Notes under the pieces: model-generated | The model's input: the letters and a program-made list of their open reading frames with translations, nothing else | Told to the model about the DNA's origin: nothing | The model's database searches: none | Assembly: GCA_031553535.1 (NCBI GenBank) | Contig: JAVBLM010000004.1 | Span: 62,001-126,000 of the forward strand | Length of the DNA stretch: 64,000 nt | Direction of reading: 5' to 3' | From: JAIROC01 sp031553535 | GTDB taxonomy: Bacteria > Bacteroidota > Bacteroidia > Bacteroidales > WCHB1-69 | Shown here: piece after piece, positions 10,409 through 18,174 of the stretch | Position numbering within the stretch: position 1 is the first letter of the stretch | How the letters are laid out: each line of letters begins with the position of its first letter | Translations under genes and position numbers: made by a program

Positions 10409-11116
10409 TTATAGTTGGACAAGCAAATTTCTTTGATAAATACATTGTTTGGGCGTTTTTAAAAGTTTACCTCCGCTCATATACTGTGTTACAATCTTTA
10501 CCCGGCAGCCTCCCGGAAGAAGCTCCGGAATCATCGCCAGGATTTTCGAAGGCTTGTTCTCTATCAGTACTTCCGCCTTGTTTTCACTGCCGTCGTCGGT
10601 AATGAACCATAATCCGCAGGCAGGGTCGTCGCCTTCTATTTTCAGATTGTACCCATAGACTTCTATCACACCTTTGGGAGTGAGTCTTTCATTTACCAAA
10701 CCCGATACGCTGTCTTTAACTTCCTGTATCTGGGGCATAGGGCTAATGGTATTTGTCTTCTCAAATTTTACTTGCTTTTCCGTATCGCGAAGCAAAATCC
10801 CTTTGGTCACGTTGATATTAAGTTTGTGACGGTTTCCATCGAAACTATCCAATGGGCTGTCAAACACCCCTGAAATGGAAAATGATATATTAAATAAGGG
10901 TAGATTAATGGTATTGCCTTCCAAGAGTATGTCAACAACGGTTTCATCGAAGTTATTCAATACGGCAAGAATGTCCGTGCGGGTGAGTGTTGTCCCTTTG
11001 CCTAACATGCGGGTAATAATAGCTTCCCTGTCCAGGCTCTGAGCTATATGAACTAATGCTGAATAATCCTCAGCCTCTTCTGTAAGTTTGTTTTCCTGTA
11101 ACGAATACTTTAACAT
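10409..11116 (-). CDS. DUF4469 / HU-like DNA-binding domain protein (paralogue 2)
   Basis: A 235-residue protein with the same architecture as its neighbour at 9325. It has an N-terminal HU-like region with YSALVHIAQSLDREAIITRM and LTRTDILAVLNNF, and a C-terminal DUF4469 module with IPELLPGGCRVKIVTQY near residue 205. There is no signal peptide. Family function is unknown; the HU-like fold suggests DNA binding. The start is followed by MLKYSLQENKLTEEAEDYSALV, as usual for the family. The neighbours are repeats rather than an operon, and a small microsatellite-bearing ORF with a plausible promoter lies about 300 bp upstream on the same strand, so co-transcription is possible. Confidence 0.75.
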   Translation of the reverse strand: MLKYSLQENKLTEEAEDYSALVHIAQSLDREAIITRMLGKGTTLTRTDILAVLNNFDETVVDILLEGNTINLPLFNISFSISGVFDSPLDSFDGNRHKLNINVTKGILLRDTEKQVKFEKTNTISPMPQIQEVKDSVSGLVNERLTPKGVIEVYGYNLKIEGDDPACGLWFITDDGSENKAEVLIENKPSKILAMIPELLPGGCRVKIVTQYMSGGKLLKTPKQCIYQRNLLVQL

Positions 11117-11413
11117 AACTATTTACATTTTAAATTAATATTTTATTGAATTAATTCCGGGGGAATAGGTTTTCGTTAGGGAGGACGTAATGTGTTGGTT
11201 AAAAGTGTTATTGCGAGGGATGAAACCCGAAGGCTCCGGCTCCGCCGGGCTCGTAAACCCGGTTTCCCAACAAACCCGGAATGACGGTTGTTGAGAGTAG
11301 GCTTTAAACAATAAGAAATACCCTTCGCCGGAGCAAAAATCGAGATTTGGAAAAATAAGAATGGAACCCTTAAGTGTAAGGGAAATAATAATTTACGCGC
11401 CCGTGAATATGAA

Positions 11414-11683
<270 letters not shown>

Positions 11684-11711
11684 ATTATTCTTTTCATATT
11701 ATTTCACGCTG

Positions 11712-11719
11712 CAAAGATA
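11712..11719 (-). promoter_or_regulatory. Bacteroidota -7 promoter box TATCTTTG
   Basis: Matches TAnnTTTG on the minus strand, 29 nt upstream of the ATG of the 89-residue ORF. The -33 element is not clear: a TTTTG lies a little closer than usual. Confidence 0.5.
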
Positions 11720-11963
11720 AACAATTTTTAATACAAAATAACAAAATGCAAAATATTTTTTCAATAATTAAAAAAGAAAGATAATATATGATAAAGGAAT
11801 ATTATTCATTCGTAATACCTGATAAACCGGTCACTTTTATATAAAAACACATATTTAAATAAAAAGATAGGGAGGGATGGTTTGATTGTTGAGAATAAAA
11901 ATATTAATTCAATATTATTTTGATTATTTTGGTGGGAATAGCGATGACAAGGAATCAAAAAAC

Positions 11964-11988
11964 AAAAAAGGCTGCCGGATGGCAGCCT
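11964..11988 (-). terminator. Rho-independent-like terminator after the orphan sorting domain
   Basis: AGGCTGCC-GGAT-GGCAGCCT stem followed on the minus strand by a T run. Almost the same hairpin, at the same distance from the stop codon, follows the giant adhesin at 53175-53200. This supports the relic at 12009 being the true 3' end of a third adhesin gene. Confidence 0.75.
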
Positions 11989-12008
11989 AAATGAATCATG
12001 AAAAGATT

Positions 12009-12257
12009 TTATCGTTTTATACTCATGCGTTTTACTATACGCTGACCCTTATATTTCATCGAATACATATAGATTCCTGCCGCTAAGGTAGAAGTATTTA
12101 TCTCTATGGTATTTATTCCTGATATAGATTGTATTACTTTATGATACAATAGCTGGCCATTCATACTACGAATATGGGGAATGACGACCCCTGATTCGGG
12201 AATACTATATATTATTGCCGTACTGTTTTTATCTTGATTGATATCGCAAAATACCAT
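12009..12257 (-). pseudogene. Orphan T9SS sorting domain, remnant of a third giant adhesin
   Basis: 82 codons whose last 65 or so match the C-terminus of the giant adhesin at 53226: IPESG, GQLLY.KV.QS.SG.N.IEINTS.L.AG.Y.YSM.YKGQRI.KRMSIKR. The usual DQNIPNPADNS segment is shortened by about four residues to NQDKNS. No body domain precedes it. Its reading frame starts inside the end of the radical-SAM gene, overlapping it by 29 nt in another frame. With the shared terminator downstream, this is best read as the 3' stump left when the rest of an adhesin gene was deleted or replaced. It has no signal peptide, so it cannot be exported by itself. Confidence 0.8.
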
Positions 12258-13434
12258 TTTTTACGGCCATCATCACATTGGATGGCGCCCGGTTGTTTTG
12301 TAATTCCCGTTTCATGAAGTCCATGTATGGAGCTACGTGTTCGAAAAATTTATAGTATCCTTCGCACAGGTAATTCAGGCCGGGTTCGCCATCGGCCGTT
12401 TGGAGAATCCGGTTTTTGGGACATTCGCCGTTGCAGGCAAATAGGAATTTGCATTGTTTGCACTGTCCAGGTAAGCGGTCGTATTTGTCGGTACCGAATT
12501 GAAATTGTCCATCGGAATACATCATCCCGATCAGGGTTTTTGACAAAATGTTCCCGAGCTTATGCTCCGACGAAACGAAGTGGTCGCAGGCATACACGTC
12601 GCCGTTGAACTCGATGATTCCGGCGTGTCCGCAATGTTTGGCAAAGATACAGGTACCGGGATTTTCGCCCACCCAGTTGGCAAGAATAGAGTCGAAATGC
12701 TGGATATAGTATATGCCCACATCACTCTTTACCCATTCATCGAAAACGGTGATGAGGAAATCGCCCCATTTCTGCGAAGGGACATTCCACGGTGCAGGAC
12801 TACCGTCGTCCAGCCGTTCCACAATAGGGGAAAACTGGATGAAACGGGCGTCTATCTCTTTGAAAAAACGGTAAAATTCCAACGGATAATCTGCATTGTA
12901 ATCATTCACAACACCCATCACATTGAAATCCACATTGTGCTTTTTGAGCAGGTTGATACCGCGCATCACCTCTTTAAAGCTGGGTTTACCATCAATTTTA
13001 GTGCGGTACCTGTCGTGACAATGCTCGGGGCCGTCGATGGAAATTCCTATCAGGAAATTATTGTCCTTGAAAAATTTGCACCACTCGTCATTGAGCAACG
13101 TGCCGTTAGTTTGTAAGCTGTTGCCTATGTATAACTTCCATCCGTAGGCTTCCTGCAAGCGAAGTGCCTTTTTGTAGAAATCAATATTGCGTAAAAGAGG
13201 TTCGCCGCCATGCCACGTAAAGAGTACCTGTTGCATGGTTTGCGATTCGAGGTATTGTTTGGTAAAAGTTTCCAACATCTCGTCGCTCATCACATATTGT
13301 TTGGTATCGGGATAGAGTTCTTTTTTATCCAGATAATAACAGTACTTGCAACGAAGGTTGCACGCCGCACCGGCAGGTTTAAGCATGATATACAGGGGCT
13401 TTGCAAAAGGGGTGGCAGTGTTTGCGATGTTCAT
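12229..13434 (-). CDS. Anaerobic sulfatase-maturating enzyme (radical SAM, SPASM domain)
   Basis: A 401-residue radical-SAM enzyme that converts the active-site Ser or Cys of a sulfatase to formylglycine in the cytoplasm. The SAM cluster motif CX3CX2C is at C25, C29 and C32 (ACNLRCKYCYY). The C-terminal SPASM region has further Cys clusters: CIFAKHCGH, YACDHF, and CKQCKFLFACNGECPKN. Its length is normal for the family. It lies 106 bp downstream of the sulfatase at 13541 on the same strand, and that sulfatase is Ser-type, which needs this kind of maturase under anaerobic conditions. The last residues overlap the orphan sorting domain, so the native C-terminus may have been altered. A TAACTTTA box, one base off the -7 consensus, lies just upstream. 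Confidence 0.9.
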   Translation of the reverse strand: MNIANTATPFAKPLYIMLKPAGAACNLRCKYCYYLDKKELYPDTKQYVMSDEMLETFTKQYLESQTMQQVLFTWHGGEPLLRNIDFYKKALRLQEAYGWKLYIGNSLQTNGTLLNDEWCKFFKDNNFLIGISIDGPEHCHDRYRTKIDGKPSFKEVMRGINLLKKHNVDFNVMGVVNDYNADYPLEFYRFFKEIDARFIQFSPIVERLDDGSPAPWNVPSQKWGDFLITVFDEWVKSDVGIYYIQHFDSILANWVGENPGTCIFAKHCGHAGIIEFNGDVYACDHFVSSEHKLGNILSKTLIGMMYSDGQFQFGTDKYDRLPGQCKQCKFLFACNGECPKNRILQTADGEPGLNYLCEGYYKFFEHVAPYMDFMKRELQNNRAPSNVMMAVKNGILRYQSR

Positions 13435-13540
13435 CAGTCATTCAAATTAAAATCTTCACTAAAGTTAATAATATGCACGATAAGTCCCTCCCTCCCCGTC
13501 GTTTTTCATGGGAAGGGGGGCCTATCCAGAAACATTCAAA

Positions 13541-15967
13541 CTATTCCGTTTTCATTTTACGTTCAAATTCGCGTTCTATATCTATATAAGCATCTTTGAC
13601 CGATACATCGTACACCACTCTCTTGATTTCGCCGCCGGTGAACGGATATTTGTAAGTATAATGTTTACTTACAGGGTCGCCGGTATCGTATCCTACACAA
13701 AGACCTTCGCCGCTGTTGAGCGAGAAACGGCCTGCTTGTGTACGGAATTGGGCTTGTGACACCATTTTGTCGTCGATATAGAGTTTCATCGTACCCATAC
13801 ATTCGGCTTTTTCCGTCAGGGAATCTTTCACAAATTCCACACCAATAATGTGTTTCCCCGTAGGCATAGTATAGCTCAATATTTGTTCGGGCAATAAGCC
13901 GAGGAAGTTGTATTCGAAATTCACTTTATTGTCTTTCAAATACATGGTGTATCCACCAAAACGTGAGCCTTGTGATACGATTACACCTTTGGCGCCTGCT
14001 TTTAAATCCACTTCCGCAAAAATTCTGAATGAACGGGCAGCCGTGCGTACAGCATTGGCTTCGGGTACTTCGGCGGCATTCGGATAATAAACATAACGTC
14101 CGTCAGCAGGAACTGCAGGGTCGTATTCATATTCCACAAATTCAAGAATACTAAGATCATTCAATGGAAGTACGTTGTATTTTTTAGCTTCTTCCAACCA
14201 AAGTCTTTTCATTTCTTCTACTTTTTCAGGATATTTTGCCGCCAAGTCAGTCGATTGCGAACGATCAACATCTGTATGATACAATTCCCATTTATCTTTA
14301 TCGAAATTGCTTAAATTTGAAGGCATTGGTCCATGTACAGTAGTTGCCATCCAGCCGTCTTTCCAAATACCGCGTGTACCTAACATTTCATAATATTGTA
14401 CATGTTTTTGCGTAGGCACACTGGCATTGTCGAAACTGGAAACCATAGAAACGCCTGCCAGCGGGGTTTGTTTGATACCATGTACCACGTCGGGCATTTT
14501 TACGCCGCAGGCTTCCAAAATGGTAGGCACAATGTCGGTTGCATGGTAATATTGGCTGCGCAATTCACCGCGGGCTTTGATTCCTTTAGGCCAGCAAATT
14601 ACCAAAGGGTCACAAGTACCGCCGCTGTAGCCTGAATAACGTTTGAACATTTTATAAGGTGACGAGAAAGCCATTGCCCAACCAGTCGGATAATGATTGT
14701 ATGAATCGGGACTGCCTAATTTATCCATTTGAGCGATATTATTTTTAACATCATCAGGATATGAATTAAAATAGTAGGTTTCGTTTATTGTACCATCGGG
14801 ACTACCTTCAGCCGAAGCGCCATTGTCGGCAGCATACAAGATAATAGTATTTTCATATTGCCCCGATTCTTTCAAATATTGGATTACACGTCCAATTTGT
14901 GCGTCAGTATATTCGGAATATCCTGCAAATACTTCTGCCATGCGTGAGAATAATTTCTTTTCGTCGGCCGAAAGTGTATTCCATGGACGTACCATATCTA
15001 ACGGTGAATAAGTTCCTTTAGGCATCGGATTGTCGGGTGTCAATTTTGTACCTTTCGGAAGGATACCTTTGGCAATCATACGATCGAGAACCCATTTGCG
15101 GTAAGCATCGTAACCGTCGTCGAATTTACCTTTGTATTTGTCGATATATTCTTGGGGTGCATGGTGCGGTGCATGGTTGGCACCCGGACAATACCACATA
15201 TACCAAGGTTTATCGGGGCTTGCTTGTTTTGAATCTCTGATAAATTGGATAGCTTTATCTGCCAAGTCTTTCGACAAGTGATAACCTTGTTCGGGCAAAT
15301 AAGGTTGTTCTACGGTATGATTATCTTCAGTCAAAGCAGGGTACCATTGGTTGGTTTCGCCGCCAATGAAGCCGTAATAACGGTCGAATCCTTGACCCAA
15401 AGGCCAATCTTTCTTTGAAGCACCCATGCCGAAAGCATCTACAGGCACGTTGTGGTTTTTACCAATCCAGAAAGTTGCATATCCAGCATCGCGCAAAATA
15501 GTGGCGATGCTTGCGTTCGATTCGGGAATATGTCCGCTGTAGCCGGGAAAACCCACTGCCGATTCGGCAATAGTTCCGTATCCGTTTTGGTGATGGTTGC
15601 GTCCGGTAAGCAAACACGAACGTGTGGGTGAAGAAACAGAGGTAGTGTGCCATTGCGTATAAATCAATCCATTGGCAGCCAAACTGTCCAAGGTAGGCAT
15701 GTTTACCCTTCCCCCATAGGGTGACCATGTTGCCTGACCAGTATCGTCAAACAAAATAAATAACACATTGGGTGCATTTTTAGGTGCTTTCGGATAAAGG
15801 AAAGCGTTCCAGTCGGGTTTAGAATCGCGGATATCAAGGTTGATTGTCCCTTGAAATTTTTGACCGGGTTGTTGTGCAATTGCTGGGTTGCCGACAAACC
15901 CGACAGAACACAAAGCAGTTGCAGTAAGCAATGCTTTGTTCGGATGAATTTTAAAAGTTTTGCTCAT
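13541..15967 (-). CDS. Secreted arylsulfatase-family sulfatase, Ser-type
   Basis: An 808-residue sulfatase with a signal peptide (cleavage after about residue 31, AIA-QQ). The catalytic core begins at NVLFILFDDTG, where D74 and D75 are metal ligands. The formylglycine signature is S112-S-P-T-R116 followed by CLLTGRNH, so the residue to be modified is Ser, not Cys. It resembles the long arylsulfatases of about 800 residues. The C-terminal 200 residues look like a beta-sandwich, lectin-like module (RSFRIFAEVDLKAGAKGVIVSQG). It probably removes sulfate from host or algal glycans in the periplasm; the substrate cannot be told from sequence. The adjacent anSME gene completes a working pair. Confidence 0.9.
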   Translation of the reverse strand: MSKTFKIHPNKALLTATALCSVGFVGNPAIAQQPGQKFQGTINLDIRDSKPDWNAFLYPKAPKNAPNVLFILFDDTGQATWSPYGGRVNMPTLDSLAANGLIYTQWHTTSVSSPTRSCLLTGRNHHQNGYGTIAESAVGFPGYSGHIPESNASIATILRDAGYATFWIGKNHNVPVDAFGMGASKKDWPLGQGFDRYYGFIGGETNQWYPALTEDNHTVEQPYLPEQGYHLSKDLADKAIQFIRDSKQASPDKPWYMWYCPGANHAPHHAPQEYIDKYKGKFDDGYDAYRKWVLDRMIAKGILPKGTKLTPDNPMPKGTYSPLDMVRPWNTLSADEKKLFSRMAEVFAGYSEYTDAQIGRVIQYLKESGQYENTIILYAADNGASAEGSPDGTINETYYFNSYPDDVKNNIAQMDKLGSPDSYNHYPTGWAMAFSSPYKMFKRYSGYSGGTCDPLVICWPKGIKARGELRSQYYHATDIVPTILEACGVKMPDVVHGIKQTPLAGVSMVSSFDNASVPTQKHVQYYEMLGTRGIWKDGWMATTVHGPMPSNLSNFDKDKWELYHTDVDRSQSTDLAAKYPEKVEEMKRLWLEEAKKYNVLPLNDLSILEFVEYEYDPAVPADGRYVYYPNAAEVPEANAVRTAARSFRIFAEVDLKAGAKGVIVSQGSRFGGYTMYLKDNKVNFEYNFLGLLPEQILSYTMPTGKHIIGVEFVKDSLTEKAECMGTMKLYIDDKMVSQAQFRTQAGRFSLNSGEGLCVGYDTGDPVSKHYTYKYPFTGGEIKRVVYDVSVKDAYIDIEREFERKMKTE

Positions 15968-16440
15968 CGGATTTAATTTTAAATTTATTTAAATTGTTAT
16001 GGAATTTCATTTTCTGATAATCCCATGATGTATAAATCAATGTTAGAACACGACAATAAGTTTAACAAAATGTTTCCTGTAATTCATTGCTTTCATTCAA
16101 CTAATTCAACTAATTTAACTATTTGATTATCGTTAAGAGGATATCAAAAGTTGCTTTCTTAAACGGAATAAAAGCAATTTTTACTACTAAAGTTAAAATT
16201 TGCTTATATTTTTAATGTAACAAAATACCTGAAAATTTGTTCACGTTAGTTGATGTATCAACGAAAAGTTTCCGATACATCATACTGTTGAAGGTTTTCC
16301 GGTTGCTAAATACAGAAGATATTATCCGCTTTCAAAACTTCCAAAAGGCTGAAATTTCAAACTCACGAGGAAGGGAGAGACTGCACATGTTAAAACTTGA
16401 TTCAGATATTAAAGCATTCATTGAAAATCAATTAGGTAAA
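15968..16440. other. Intergenic region between sulfatase and recombinase relic
   Basis: About 470 bp upstream of the sulfatase. It is AT-rich and has a TAACTTTA box near 16187, one base off the -7 consensus, that may drive the sulfatase. A 73-codon plus-strand ORF near 16237 has no recognisable features; I do not call it a gene. Confidence 0.4.
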
Positions 16441-16740
16441 ACTCTTAGACATACTTGAACATGTCCGAGCATTTTGCTCACAGAATCAAGGGAATACCAT
16501 TCGTGAGAGCAATTGTTGTTCCGAAAGTATGATGGCCGCAATGAATGGCCAACTTCTTAGAAATATCGCATAAAGAAGCCATTTCGTGTAAATGTATATT
16601 GCGGGAATAAAGAGTTCCTCTAGGAAAGAATAACTCCTCATAAGCCAGTTTCTCAAAATCCAGTTAAATATACGAAGTATGGCTTCGGCTTGTGGCAACA
16701 AGGGTACATTAGACAAGACAACTGTTTTATTCCGTTAAGC
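16441..16740 (-). pseudogene. Decayed tyrosine recombinase (phage-type integrase) C-terminal fragment
   Basis: Reading the minus strand and changing frame twice gives typical Bacteroidota integrase sequence: NVPLLPQAEAILRIFNW, then DFEKLAYEELF and HLHEMASLCDISKKLAIH, then CGHHTFGTTIALTNGIP, then SVSKMLGHV. The HxxRH motif has become HxxHH, and the catalytic Tyr region is gone. At least two frameshifts plus the lost Arg show it is dead. Such integrases belong to conjugative transposons. Its position just downstream of the metal-efflux operon suggests that operon came in on, or beside, a mobile element. Confidence 0.75.
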
Positions 16741-16768
16741 TCGCATCCACCATTTCTCGTTTTCTTTT

Positions 16769-16986
16769 TCAAGATTGATTCTTTTTAAACCTCTTCCGTC
16801 CTTTATTATCAAAAAAAGCGAACGGCATAAATCCGAAGAATAACCCGAACAATGTCGCACCTGGTAAAAAAACAACCGGAATAAAAAGCCTGGAATTAAC
16901 CCGACAGTCAAGCTTACCCTGACAATCCGTGTCTTTGCCCCCAGGCTTAAATTACCTTTTCTATTCTTCTTATTATATCCTTTCAT
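16769..16986 (-). pseudogene. Small two-helix membrane protein with a -1 frameshift
   Basis: The frame opens with MKGYNKKNRKGNLSLGAK, followed by a hydrophobic stretch (SLTVGLIPGF). After a T run near 16885 the sensible continuation moves to another frame, with PGATLFGLFFGFMPFAFF and a basic end, RKRFKKNQS, then a stop at 16769. Restoring one T would give about 72 residues with two membrane helices. It follows the outer-membrane factor gene by 9 bp and so was the last gene of the efflux operon. It is either a recent pseudogene or a homopolymer sequencing error. Function unknown. Confidence 0.6.
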
Positions 16987-16995
16987 GGCATGATA

Positions 16996-18174
16996 TTACA
17001 TCTCCACCGCTGACAACTCCGCGTAAGAAAGTTCGAAATCCTTTTGTGCTTCGAGTACGGTGTTTACTACGCCGTAATAAAACTCGATTTCCAGTAAATA
17101 CTCCAGCAGGGATATCTCTCCGGCATCCAAGGCCTTCTTCAACAGTGCCTCATTGTTATGGAGGGAAAGTGCGTTTTTGTAGTTCGAGGCGGTCTGCTGC
17201 AAGTTGGAAGCTTTCAAATACAGATTCTGCAGGGCGGCATAGAACTGCATCTTTGTGTCGTTGAGGACATATTCCGATGCTTTTAACTGGGCTTTTGCCT
17301 GTTTTACCTGGTTCTTGTTCTCCCAAAGCGGTATCGAGACTCCTACCGATACGCCCTGGTACCACTCCCCGACAACTTTCTCACTCATATACCCGGCTGA
17401 AAACTTGGGTAGTCCCATCGCACGGTTCAACTTTACCTGTTGCTGGTTGATTTCAATCTGTCCGCTCACATATTGCAAGACCGGACTCTTGCTCTCCGCC
17501 TGTGCATACCATCCATTAAAATCGGACGGCAACACATTGTCAGGATAACTATCCATATCGAACGAAATCTCCTTGCCTCCGTTCAACCTCTTCAACTCGG
17601 ATAAAAGCGCTTTGCGTTCGGTTTCGATATGGGCGACTTCGTTTTGTACGGCAATCAGGTTCAATTGCGCCTTGTTGTGCTCGATGACATTGGCTTCGCC
17701 CTTGTCCATCTTCGCCTGGTATGTCCGGGCAATACGTTCGGAATTCGATAACCGCACGGCATATTCTTTCGCCAAGGCGTTGTAGTATATCAGCTCGATA
17801 CAGGCTTTCCTGGCATCGAGCAGAAGGTTAATCCGTTCGGACTTATACGACAACTCCACATTCACATTTTCGAGGTTTGCAATCTTCTTGCGGTGCGCAT
17901 AGGCAGAAGGAAAATCAAAGGTCTGTATTACGCTTACATCGGTACGGTTGCCTATCATCGACGGGCTTCCCCATAAGTAGTGGAATTCCACCTCCGGGTT
18001 TTCAAGGTAAATACCGGTCTTGTTGACCAACTTCCGGGCTTCCATCTGTTCCCTCAACGCATTCAACGTGCTGCTGTTCGCCTCTATCTCCCTGAGGACG
18101 GTTTCATACCCGCCCTGTGCCGTCACCCGGCAGACAACGGTTATGAGCAATATGCTAATGATTAGCTTTTTCAT
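16996..18174 (-). CDS. TolC-family outer-membrane factor of a metal efflux system
   Basis: A 392-residue protein with an N-terminal signal peptide (MKKLIISILLITVVCRVTAQ) and the long helical pattern of outer-membrane efflux proteins, with heptad-rich segments such as YQAKMDKGEANVIEHNKAQLNLIAVQNEVAH and its partner repeat in the second half. It should form the outer-membrane channel for the RND pump encoded directly upstream; its start overlaps the pump's stop by 20 nt. It is shorter than E. coli TolC but normal for the CzcC/CusC-like group in Bacteroidota. Confidence 0.88.
   Translation of the reverse strand: MKKLIISILLITVVCRVTAQGGYETVLREIEANSSTLNALREQMEARKLVNKTGIYLENPEVEFHYLWGSPSMIGNRTDVSVIQTFDFPSAYAHRKKIANLENVNVELSYKSERINLLLDARKACIELIYYNALAKEYAVRLSNSERIARTYQAKMDKGEANVIEHNKAQLNLIAVQNEVAHIETERKALLSELKRLNGGKEISFDMDSYPDNVLPSDFNGWYAQAESKSPVLQYVSGQIEINQQQVKLNRAMGLPKFSAGYMSEKVVGEWYQGVSVGVSIPLWENKNQVKQAKAQLKASEYVLNDTKMQFYAALQNLYLKASNLQQTASNYKNALSLHNNEALLKKALDAGEISLLEYLLEIEFYYGVVNTVLEAQKDFELSYAELSAVEM

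Larger units (their letters stand above)
11684..12008. other. AT-rich intergenic region
   Basis: Apart from the -7 box at 11712 and the hairpin terminator at 11964-11988, this stretch is AT-rich and shows no gene or repeat that I can name. Confidence 0.5.

Noticed and set aside
12562..13116. 184-codon plus-strand ORF
   Set aside because: Antisense shadow of the radical-SAM maturase, which has full motif support.
16237..16458. 73-codon plus-strand ORF
   Set aside because: Overlaps the recombinase relic and has no promoter box or family features.
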